A stretch of DNA of 64,000 nt from Taishania sp037189645 (GTDB lineage: Bacteria; Bacteroidota; Bacteroidia; Flavobacteriales_D; Crocinitomicaceae), in the NCBI GenBank assembly GCA_037189645.1, contig JBBCIY010000004.1:340312-404311 (forward strand), written 5' to 3'. Position 1 is the stretch's first letter; each line of letters starts with the position of its first letter. The notes beneath the pieces are model-generated. The model searched no databases, was not told the origin of the DNA, and saw nothing but the letters and a program-made list of their open reading frames with translations. The position numbers and the translations under genes are program-made. Below, piece by piece: positions 1-7,021 of the stretch.

Positions 1-416
1 AATCCCTCCGCTACTACTGCGTCTACTCCGGCTTCCTGCGCTTTGAGCGCAAATTTCAAGCTGGAAACCACATGCACAACTGTAATTCCGTGGCTTTTCA
101 GGTGGCTGGTCCATGTTTTCGGATTCCCCGCAGAAGTAAAAACAATCGGGACGTTATATCTGATGATCGTTTCGATGTGCTTGTCGATATCTGGGTAAAG
201 CATCGGCAGGTTTACTGCAAACGGCTTGTCTGTCGCTTTCCTGCATTTTTGGACATGTTCTTCCAGTACATCGGGATACATAGACCCGGAACCGATAATT
301 CCTAATCCTCCGGCGTTGGAAACGGCAGCAGCCAGCTCCCATCCTGAGCACCAGATCATACCAGCCTGAATGACCGGGTATTGGATATTGAACAATGAAG
401 TAATTCTGTTTTTCAT
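1..416 (-). CDS. Nitronate monooxygenase / NPD-family flavoprotein, 3' part beyond left edge
   Basis: The reverse strand is open from an ATG at 416 to the left edge, about 138 codons. It begins MKNRITSLFNIQYPVIQAGM, followed by SNAGGLGIIGSGSM and, near the edge, HVVSSLKFALKAQEAGVDAV. This is the N-terminal half of the 2-nitropropane dioxygenase/nitronate monooxygenase TIM barrel: the P-x-IQ-GM and AGGLG segments bind FMN, and the KA-x-x-AG-x-D segment precedes the usual catalytic region. Known family members oxidise alkyl nitronates with FMN and oxygen; some homologues are annotated as enoyl-ACP reductase-like, so the substrate is uncertain. The gene is divergent from the secreted-protein gene at 652. 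The C-terminal half lies outside the window. Confidence 0.85.
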   Translation of the reverse strand, partial: MKNRITSLFNIQYPVIQAGMIWCSGWELAAAVSNAGGLGIIGSGSMYPDVLEEHVQKCRKATDKPFAVNLPMLYPDIDKHIETIIRYNVPIVFTSAGNPKTWTSHLKSHGITVVHVVSSLKFALKAQEAGVDAVVAEG

Positions 417-555
417 ATCTGAATTGCGTAGCTACGAAAGTAAACAAGATTTTTCAGACAACCGGTAAAATCCGTCCATTCATTCAAAAAATGAATAAAA
501 AATAGTTTTTTGCATGAAGAACAAGCATTTCTGGCAAAAAAGAATGTTATTTATT

Positions 556-586
556 TTTGTTTTCTGAAAAAATCAAGCTAATATTG
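556..586 (+). promoter_or_regulatory. Bacteroidota-type promoter (TTTG-N19-TAATATTG)
   Basis: A TTTG at 556-559 is followed after exactly 19 bases by TAATATTG at 579-586, close to the Bacteroidota sigma consensus TTTG-N19-TAnnTTTG. It lies 65 bases upstream of the secreted-protein start at 652. The rest of the 417-651 gap is AT-rich and shows no gene. Confidence 0.55.
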
Positions 587-651
587 CACCTGATTTTATT
601 ACTTACAATACTCGAATACTCGATCACTATTTGTATTTATTACTAATTAAC

Positions 652-1455
652 ATGACGAAATTTTATTCATTGTTGACGCTGTTTTTACTATTGATTAGTA
701 ATGATGGTTATGCGGCTTTATCAATAGGAGGAACATATCAGGGAAAAAACTTATACATTCAGAATCCTATTGATGATGAAGGATTTGGTTACTGTGCTAC
801 TAAAGTTACCGTAAACGGAGACATCATGCCGGGAGGAACCGGGTCAGGAGCTTTTGAAATTGATTTCGGAATTTTCAACATCGGACTGGGAGAACCTGTA
901 TTTATCGTAATTGAACACCACGACGGATGTAAGCCGAAGATCCTGAACCCCGAAGTATTGCTTCCACGCTCTACGTTCAATGTGCTTTCCATTACGATTT
1001 CTGCCGATGAAAAGCTGAAATGGGAAACGAATAATGAGAACGGGAAACTGCCTTTTATCATTGAACAGTACAGGTGGAACAAATGGGTTGCAGTAGGAGA
1101 GGTCGACGGAGCAGGAACCAACGGAACGAATAAGTATGAATTCAAAGTTACTCCGCATTCCGGTGAAAATGTATACCGTGTCGTGCAGATCGACCATTCC
1201 GGTGAAAAAAGGGTTTCAGACCAGGTAAAATTTAAGTCAAACCTTCCCGCAGTAGTTAAATCTCCTGCTATTGTAAAAGACGTGATCCAGTTTTCCGCAA
1301 ATGACAAGCCCGTTGAGACCCGTTATGAAATCTACGATGCGTACGGGAATATCGTGAAGAAGGGAGTAGGAAGTTCAGTTAACTGCTATAACCTGCTGAA
1401 AGGGGTGTATTACATTAACTTTGATAACATTAACGAGAAGTTCGTCAAGAAATAA
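652..1455 (+). CDS. Secreted protein with divergent T9SS-like C-terminal domain
   Basis: About 267 residues. The ATG at 652 is preferred over an upstream in-frame TTG at 631 because it starts directly with a signal peptide (MTKFYSLLTLFLLLISNDGYA). The mature part begins with a compact beta-rich segment carrying paired cysteines, then a middle region (WNKWVAVGEVDGAGTNG...) resembling a fibronectin-like strand domain. The last 60 or so residues have the pattern of a type A sorting domain (YEIYDAYGNIVKKG, then LLKGVYYINFD) but lack the usual YPNP motif. It is probably exported and cell-surface attached. I do not recognise a specific function. A strong hairpin terminator follows at 1478. Confidence 0.7.
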   Translation: MTKFYSLLTLFLLLISNDGYAALSIGGTYQGKNLYIQNPIDDEGFGYCATKVTVNGDIMPGGTGSGAFEIDFGIFNIGLGEPVFIVIEHHDGCKPKILNPEVLLPRSTFNVLSITISADEKLKWETNNENGKLPFIIEQYRWNKWVAVGEVDGAGTNGTNKYEFKVTPHSGENVYRVVQIDHSGEKRVSDQVKFKSNLPAVVKSPAIVKDVIQFSANDKPVETRYEIYDAYGNIVKKGVGSSVNCYNLLKGVYYINFDNINEKFVKK

Positions 1456-1477
1456 AGAACGATTTATATAAGTGAGG

Positions 1478-1505
1478 GACCTGATTCAGTCAGGTCTTTT
1501 TTTTT
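1478..1505 (+). terminator. Rho-independent terminator
   Basis: A seven-base-pair stem (GACCTGA / TCAGGTC) with a five-base loop is followed by a run of nine T. It lies just after the stop of the secreted-protein gene ending at 1455. Confidence 0.85.
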
Positions 1506-1521
1506 CAGTTAAATTAGCGGC

Positions 1522-1926
1522 ATGAGAAAAATAGAACACCTGGGCATTGCGGTTTCCAACCTTGAAGAAGCCATTCAACTGTATGAAAAATTGCTGAATA
1601 CGCCCTGTTACAAAATAGAAGAAGTAGGTTCGGAATTTGTGACAACCGCTTTTTTCAAAGTGGGGGAGTCAAAAATAGAACTGGTTGCGGCAACTGATCC
1701 GCAATCTCCCATTGCGAAGTATATTGAAAAAAGAGGGCAGGGGATCCACCACATTGCTTTTGATGTTGAACACATTGAAGCAGAGATCGAACGGCTGGAA
1801 AACGAAGGGTTCCAGATGATCCAGCGGACTCCCAAGAACGGAGCGGATAACAAGATCATTGCCTTTCTGCATCCGAAATCAACCGAAGGGGTATTGGTAG
1901 AGCTGTGCCAGGAGAAAAACGGGTAA
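1522..1926 (+). CDS. mce: Methylmalonyl-CoA epimerase
   Basis: A 134-residue protein of the vicinal-oxygen-chelate fold with two beta-alpha-beta-beta-beta modules. The N-terminal MRKIEHLGIAVSNLEEA carries His6. The second module has GIHHIAFDV (His76) and the C-terminal GVLVELCQ carries Glu127; these fit the family's divalent-metal ligands. The enzyme interconverts (2R)- and (2S)-methylmalonyl-CoA, linking propionyl-CoA carboxylation with B12-dependent mutase. Length matches the family (about 135 residues). It sits alone between the terminator at 1478 and cmk, with a short leader (TAAATTAG seven bases before the ATG). Confidence 0.93.
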   Translation: MRKIEHLGIAVSNLEEAIQLYEKLLNTPCYKIEEVGSEFVTTAFFKVGESKIELVAATDPQSPIAKYIEKRGQGIHHIAFDVEHIEAEIERLENEGFQMIQRTPKNGADNKIIAFLHPKSTEGVLVELCQEKNG

Positions 1927-2042
1927 ATGCAGAATAATCCGGTCCGGGACTGTCTCACAAACAGCCAGGACACTTGCACAAGGAGAGAAGAAGCACCACT
2001 CAACGTTTTTTATTGTTGTCATGTCAAAAATCACTTCCCGGT

Positions 2043-2073
2043 TTTTAGGGGAGGACTTTATTTTTTAGCTTTG
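2043..2073 (+). promoter_or_regulatory. Promoter of cmk, very short leader
   Basis: A perfect TAnnTTTG box (TAGCTTTG, 2066-2073) ends four bases before the cmk ATG. A weak -33 match (TTTT) lies 19 bases upstream. Transcription would start at or next to the start codon, giving an essentially leaderless mRNA. Confidence 0.45.
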
Positions 2074-2077
2074 TACT

Positions 2078-2785
2078 ATGAACAAACGCTTAATCATAGC
2101 AATTGACGGGTATTCCGCCTGCGGAAAAAGCACGTTGGCAAAAGACCTGGCGAAAATCCTGGACTATGTATTTATTGACAGCGGTGCGATGTACAGGGGA
2201 GTGACATTATTCGCCCTCGATAATGGCTTGGTTAACAACAATGAGGTGCTGGTAGATGAGCTGGTTGCTTCTCTGGACAGGATCAACCTGGCATTCAAAA
2301 AGAATGAGGAGACAGGGAAAGCCCATCTGCACCTGAATGGAAAAGATGTGGAAGACCTTATCCGGCGACCGGAGGTAGCTGCTTTGGTTTCTAAAGTAGC
2401 AACGATAAAGCAAGTTCGTGAAAAGTTGGTGGCTGAGCAACGGGAAATGGGAAAGTCAGGAGGTGTGATCATGGATGGACGGGACATCGGATCCGTTGTT
2501 TTCCCGGATGCGGATTTAAAGCTGTTCGTTACCGCAGATCCCAGGATCCGTGCAGAGCGGCGTCTGAAGGAAATGATTGAAAAAGGTATTGACACGACAC
2601 TGGAGGAGGTGCTTTCCAATCTCCTGGAACGTGATGAGATTGACAGGACTCGCAAAGAAAGCCCGTTGGTGCAGACGGAAGATGCTGTTTTGATCGATAC
2701 CGGGAATTTCACGCGGAAAGGCCAGCTGGAACACGTTTTAAGCCTGATTTCACGCAAGTTCTCCATTCAGTCTGCATCCTATTAA
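2078..2785 (+). CDS. cmk: Cytidylate kinase
   Basis: A 235-residue (d)CMP kinase that phosphorylates CMP/dCMP with ATP in pyrimidine nucleotide metabolism. The Walker A loop GYSACGKST is at residues 11-19, followed by DSGAMYRG, the substrate-binding RRPEV segment and GRDIGSVVFPDADLK, all typical of bacterial Cmk. The late segment LLERDEIDRTRKESPL is the usual LID/R-x-D-x-x-R region. Length is normal for the family. The PaaK-like gene follows after 21 bases, suggesting cotranscription. Confidence 0.96.
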   Translation: MNKRLIIAIDGYSACGKSTLAKDLAKILDYVFIDSGAMYRGVTLFALDNGLVNNNEVLVDELVASLDRINLAFKKNEETGKAHLHLNGKDVEDLIRRPEVAALVSKVATIKQVREKLVAEQREMGKSGGVIMDGRDIGSVVFPDADLKLFVTADPRIRAERRLKEMIEKGIDTTLEEVLSNLLERDEIDRTRKESPLVQTEDAVLIDTGNFTRKGQLEHVLSLISRKFSIQSASY

Positions 2786-2806
2786 CCGTTCCGTAATTTA
2801 TATTCA

Positions 2807-4045
2807 ATGACACCAGGCAACCGATTATATCAAGCTTTAAGCTACGTGAAGGATCATTCTCCGTTTTATGCAGAGAAATTCAAGGGGCTTGTATTCCCTG
2901 AAGGGAAAGCTGCAGAGGAACTGCTGCTACAGCTTCCTTTCACCACCAAAGAGGACCTGTCGTTGAGGAACCGGGACTTCCTGGCCGTTCCGGTTTCGAA
3001 GGTCGCTGAATATGTTACAACGTCCGGGACATCCGGGGAGCCTGTTACGATCTATCTGACAAAGAACGACCTGAAACGGCTGGCATTGAATGAAAAGACA
3101 GCTCTCAGCTGTACCGGAGCCGGCAGCAACGATATATTCCAGCTGATGACGACAATAGACCGCCAGTTCATGGCCGGCCTGGCGTATTACCTGGGGGTCC
3201 GGGAAATGGATGCCGGGATGATCCGCATTGGTCCGGGGGTCCCTGCTTTGCAATGGAAATCAATCCTGGAAAACAAGGTTACGGTTTTGATCGCCGTTCC
3301 CAGTTTTATTATCACGCTGATCGATTTCGCAAGGAGCAACGGCATTGATTACAGGAATTCTTCTGTCAGGAAGATCATTTGTATCGGTGAGGCACTTCGT
3401 GAAGAAGACCTGAGCCTGAATATCCTCGGGAGAAGGATCCGGGAGGACTGGGAGGTGGAATTGTATTCGACGTATGCGTCCACCGAAATGGGGGCCGCTT
3501 TTACCGAATGCGAAGCGCAGACGGGAGGACATCTGAATCCCGATCTGCTTCACCTGGAAGTTGTAAAAGAAGACGGGACGTATGCTCAAAACGGGGAGGC
3601 AGGAGAGATCGTCATTACTACGCTGGGTACGGAAGGAACACCACTCATACGATACCGGACCGGCGACCTGGCAAGGATCTATACCGATGCATGCAGCTGC
3701 GGGCGTACAACGCCCCGTTTAGGGCCGATTATCGGGCGGAAGAACCAGATGATAAAATACAAGGGAACAACGATCTTCCCGAATGCCATTTATGAGATCT
3801 TTGACCGTCAGTCGGCTGTTACCTGTTATAAGGTGGAAGTTTCCAAGGATTACCTGGGTAACGATACCATCACTGTTTTACTGGAAAAGAAAATCGAGAA
3901 TTCGGATATCATGCAGGCCATTGTGGCAGACTGCCAGTCCAGGCTCAAAGTGGTGCCCCATTTTGTTTTCCTGGAAACAGATTATCTCCGCAGTCAGGTG
4001 TTTAAGAAGAACATCCGGAAGCCGGAAAAGATTGTGTTCAAATAG
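2807..4045 (+). CDS. Phenylacetate-CoA ligase-like (PaaK family) adenylate-forming enzyme
   Basis: A 412-residue member of the AMP-forming acyl-CoA ligase superfamily. The phosphate-binding loop TTSGTSGEP is at residues 71-79. STYASTEMG is the adenine/acyl-pocket motif, YRTGDLA follows, then a cysteine-containing CSCGRTTPRLGPIIGR segment characteristic of PaaK relatives, and a C-terminal lid domain. Such enzymes activate an aryl or acyl acid to an acyl-AMP and then a thioester. A paaZ gene lies 33 kb away, but other paa genes are not seen, so phenylacetate as substrate is only possible. It probably shares a transcript with cmk. Confidence 0.8.
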   Translation: MTPGNRLYQALSYVKDHSPFYAEKFKGLVFPEGKAAEELLLQLPFTTKEDLSLRNRDFLAVPVSKVAEYVTTSGTSGEPVTIYLTKNDLKRLALNEKTALSCTGAGSNDIFQLMTTIDRQFMAGLAYYLGVREMDAGMIRIGPGVPALQWKSILENKVTVLIAVPSFIITLIDFARSNGIDYRNSSVRKIICIGEALREEDLSLNILGRRIREDWEVELYSTYASTEMGAAFTECEAQTGGHLNPDLLHLEVVKEDGTYAQNGEAGEIVITTLGTEGTPLIRYRTGDLARIYTDACSCGRTTPRLGPIIGRKNQMIKYKGTTIFPNAIYEIFDRQSAVTCYKVEVSKDYLGNDTITVLLEKKIENSDIMQAIVADCQSRLKVVPHFVFLETDYLRSQVFKKNIRKPEKIVFK

Positions 4046-4136
4046 TTTTTGAAATCTATCGTTAAATTGTAATGATGTATTGCCTTTAACAATAAAGTTA
4101 CCGGTTCTTTCGTTTTCCCGGAAGAAAGGGCATAAA

Positions 4137-4165
4137 AAAAGACCGTACTTTCGATACGGTCTTTC
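4137..4165. terminator. Hairpin terminator between convergent genes
   Basis: AAAGACCGTA pairs with TACGGTCTTT across a seven-base loop. The better T-tract (seven T) is on the minus strand, so it would end transcription in that direction best. It can also serve the PaaK-like gene ending at 4045. Confidence 0.7.
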
Positions 4166-4439
4166 AACTCACCTAATTACCTAACCTTACCTAAAAAATT
4201 ATCATCTATCAACTATTATGTAAACTCGAAAACAGTTGTGTAAACCTGTTTGTATCTATTTGTTTTCAATTCGTGTGCCATTGGGAGGCGTTGGCAATGA
4301 TGTCTGCGTTAATTCATTGTTTTTTAGTTGTTTAATTCTTTTCTTTCTTTTGTGGCAAACCGGCATGCCGGGTGTTTTTCGGTCGATTTGAAAAATGTGT
4401 TTTCAAAATGAAAAGCGCGTTGGCACGCGTTTATGACAT

Positions 4440-4472
4440 AAAAAAGCCGCTCCGGGAAAGGAGCGGCTTTTT
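4440..4472 (-). terminator. Terminator of the PpiD/SurA-like gene
   Basis: GCCGCTCC and GGAGCGGC pair around a GGGAAA loop and are flanked by A and T runs on both sides. It lies 18 bases beyond the stop of the gene at 4491-6689 and would also work on the plus strand. Confidence 0.85.
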
Positions 4473-4490
4473 AAATATCATTTCAGACGA

Positions 4491-6689
4491 TTACCGGCGA
4501 ACTCCGATGCGCAGGAATCTTCTGTTGTCAATAACATTTGCTTTTTCACGAAGCGCTGTAATCGCTTCGTTTTGCAGTGATCCTCTGATCTGTCCTTTGA
4601 TCGTTTGGATTTCTGTCTCATACGATTTTGTAGCAGGCTCTGCGATCGTTTTATCGACACGTACCACATACACCGCATTCCTTCCTTTCAGAGGCAATGT
4701 CGTTGTGCCGTCTTTGATTCCTTTAGAGAACAATGTTCCGACGATCTCAGGATCGTATCCTCCTCCCATGATCGAAGGGTTGGCAAAAGTAATGTCCGCT
4801 TTTTGAACCTGGATATTGTTCTTCGCAGCGATGTCTTCGATCTTCTTGCTGTTCATCTTGCTCTTAAGAATATCCGCTTTCTTATCGTTCATCAGGTCTC
4901 TTCTCATCGCGGCTTCCGCAGCTTCGAAGCTAGGTTCACCTTTGTCCCGTTTCAATGAAAGCATCGCGATCAGGTAACGGTCCTCGTCTTTGATCGGAGT
5001 AAGGTTCACTTCTCCTGCTCTGCTTTTCTCATTGAATGCGAGTGTGATCATCCTGTCTTCCGCCAGTGGAGTCTTCATGTTGGATACGAACAGGTTTCTT
5101 TCATCGATTGTCAGGCTCATAGGAATGTATCCTTTTTTGTAAGCCAGTGTATCGAAAGCGTCGTTTTTCTCTTTCAGGGAAGATTTTTTATCTACTGCGT
5201 CAACAAATTCGGAAACCAGGTCATTTGCCAGCAAGTTGATATCATCCAGTGTATTGGAGCTAGGCTTTAACGTCTTCTCAATGATGGCAAGACCTACCCC
5301 AGGGTTTTTCTCTAATACCTCAATGATGTGGATTCCGAAGTCTGATTGTACCCACCCGATTTTTCCTACTGCGTTTTCACGGGCGAAGTTACTGAATTCA
5401 GGAACCATCTGCTCGTGGATGAAGTTTTCGTATTTACCTCCGTTCTGAACAGATCCCTGGTCTCCGCTGTACTGCAGCACATGAGCTTCAAAATTGTCGG
5501 CATTCAGAATTTTCACCAATGAATCCGCCTGCTTTTTCGTTTTTTCAACAGCAACCGTATCAGTTCGCTGAGCATTCAGCAAGATATGGCGTACGGAGTA
5601 AAGTGCGTTATCAGTAGCGATGACTTTCGCCAAACGGTATTTCCCTTTATCAAGGTAAGGACCTACGATTGTTCCGGTTGAAGCTCTGGAGAAAACAGAG
5701 TCCATAGAGGCAGGATAAGTAAAGTTCGGGCTTACTTTTTGCTCGTTTTCCGAACGGTATGCCGTTTTCGCGTAATAAACAGGGAATTCACTGTTTTTAA
5801 CTACAAAGATAGAATCGTCTTTTGCTGTTGTCTGCTTCGCGAAATTTTCCTTTAATTTTTCCAGCTCTTTGTTGAATGCTGCTGAATCTTCTTTTGAAGG
5901 AACAATGTCCAGTGCAAAGTATTTGATGTCTCTTGAATTCGACTTCGCCCTGTATTTTACATCTCCTTTGTTTGCCTCATAATATTTTTTCAGCTCTTCA
6001 TCCGTGATCTTAATATCGGCATCCGGAATTTCAGAGAAACGCTTGATCACAAAAGAAATGCTTTTTGTTCTTTTCTGAGCAACATACATTTCCTTTGCCT
6101 CTAAATTTGTCACATATACTCCTTGGCTCAGAAGCTGGTAGTATTTTTCCTGTAAACGCTGTAATGTAAGTGATGTTTTTGTCTGCTCCCATCCACGCTG
6201 TTCGTCTGCATTGGTAGAAGTTTTCATTTCATCCACACGCTTGCGGAGCAGCTTTTCACTGTACAGCCCTGTTGCAGGATCCTTGAAATTCTCAGCAATG
6301 GAAGGAATTACGGTAAATCCTTCATGACCGTACAGGTATGCATCAAATTCGCGGTCGCTTACGGAAATTCCAAGTGCGTCGAATTCTTTCTGAAGAATAA
6401 TGGAGTCTACAATGGCATTCCAGGCTTTGTTTTCCGACATTGCCTGATCACGTAGTGTGTATGGCCGCTGCTGGCGCTGGTATTCCATTTCATCTGCCGC
6501 TTTGTAGTTCTCGCTTGCTCTTTCATACAAACGAAAATCAACAGGTTCTCCGTCGATCGTTCCATAACCGGTCTGACTAGGCTGACCAAACCAACTTTGG
6601 TAGTCGGAAAGGATAAAAGCAAACAGAGCAAGTCCTACTATACCTACTAATAACCATGATTTCTCACGAATTTTTCCTATAATTGCCAT
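4491..6689 (-). CDS. PpiD/SurA-like membrane-anchored peptidyl-prolyl isomerase
   Basis: A 732-residue periplasmic foldase. The N-terminus is short and cytoplasmic (MAIIGKIREKSW), followed by one transmembrane helix at about residues 13-29 and the SurA-N-like chaperone region (residues 35-260, helix-rich). A parvulin-type PpiC domain follows at about 360-465, starting SVRHILLNA and including GDQGSVQNGG and IGWVQSDFGIHIIEV. The C-terminal 250 residues resemble a second, degenerate parvulin/SurA segment. The architecture matches PpiD, which helps newly exported proteins fold at the inner membrane; isomerase activity is not proven by sequence. The gene is transcribed alone, ends at a strong terminator, and is divergent from the type B protein gene at 7022. 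Confidence 0.9.
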   Translation of the reverse strand: MAIIGKIREKSWLLVGIVGLALFAFILSDYQSWFGQPSQTGYGTIDGEPVDFRLYERASENYKAADEMEYQRQQRPYTLRDQAMSENKAWNAIVDSIILQKEFDALGISVSDREFDAYLYGHEGFTVIPSIAENFKDPATGLYSEKLLRKRVDEMKTSTNADEQRGWEQTKTSLTLQRLQEKYYQLLSQGVYVTNLEAKEMYVAQKRTKSISFVIKRFSEIPDADIKITDEELKKYYEANKGDVKYRAKSNSRDIKYFALDIVPSKEDSAAFNKELEKLKENFAKQTTAKDDSIFVVKNSEFPVYYAKTAYRSENEQKVSPNFTYPASMDSVFSRASTGTIVGPYLDKGKYRLAKVIATDNALYSVRHILLNAQRTDTVAVEKTKKQADSLVKILNADNFEAHVLQYSGDQGSVQNGGKYENFIHEQMVPEFSNFARENAVGKIGWVQSDFGIHIIEVLEKNPGVGLAIIEKTLKPSSNTLDDINLLANDLVSEFVDAVDKKSSLKEKNDAFDTLAYKKGYIPMSLTIDERNLFVSNMKTPLAEDRMITLAFNEKSRAGEVNLTPIKDEDRYLIAMLSLKRDKGEPSFEAAEAAMRRDLMNDKKADILKSKMNSKKIEDIAAKNNIQVQKADITFANPSIMGGGYDPEIVGTLFSKGIKDGTTTLPLKGRNAVYVVRVDKTIAEPATKSYETEIQTIKGQIRGSLQNEAITALREKANVIDNRRFLRIGVRR

Positions 6690-6869
6690 AAGATATTAAT
6701 TGTTACAAGGGTGCGAATATAGTTAGTTGATTTGACATATAAAAATTTCCTTTTGCTAATTTTCCGAAACTTTCGGCAGCAGGATAGATTTCCAAAGTAT
6801 CTGAAATGATTTTCACTGTTTGTTTTAAAACAACTTTAATCCGATTGTGTTGATAATTAAACAAATGGG

Positions 6870-6900
6870 TTGCTTTTTAGTGTAAAACAATATAATATTG
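6870..6900 (+). promoter_or_regulatory. Promoter of the SprB-repeat protein operon
   Basis: TTG at 6870-6872 is followed after 20 bases by TAATATTG at 6893-6900, close to the Bacteroidota consensus. The gap 6690-7021 between the divergent genes otherwise holds only AT-rich sequence and a 25-codon frame at 6917 that I do not call. Confidence 0.45.
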
Positions 6901-7021
6901 CAAAATACTGGCTCTTATGAAATTAACTGAATGTCTTGTGTTTGGACTGCTTCTTGGCTTCACACACATTCCGGACTGTTTTTCATATCCATAGCTGGCT
7001 TTTACGAGAAAAAATATACTT

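Larger units (their letters stand above)
4046..4490. other. Convergent intergenic region, no gene seen
   Basis: This 445-base gap lies between the ends of two convergent genes. It holds two hairpin terminators (described separately) and an AT-rich stretch of short T-rich and TACCTAA-like repeats around 4165-4210. No open frame with coding character was found. Confidence 0.6.

Noticed and set aside
154..447. 97-codon minus-strand frame at the left edge
   Set aside because: It is an off-frame shadow of the nitronate monooxygenase-like gene, which is cut by the edge.
4372..4806. Plus-strand open frame of 144 codons
   Set aside because: It lies antisense to the PpiD/SurA-like gene and crosses its terminator. 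No domain resemblance was seen.
6917..6994. 25-codon frame with a hydrophobic start before the SprB-repeat gene
   Set aside because: Too short to support and no spacing or homology evidence; it may be a chance signal-like frame.
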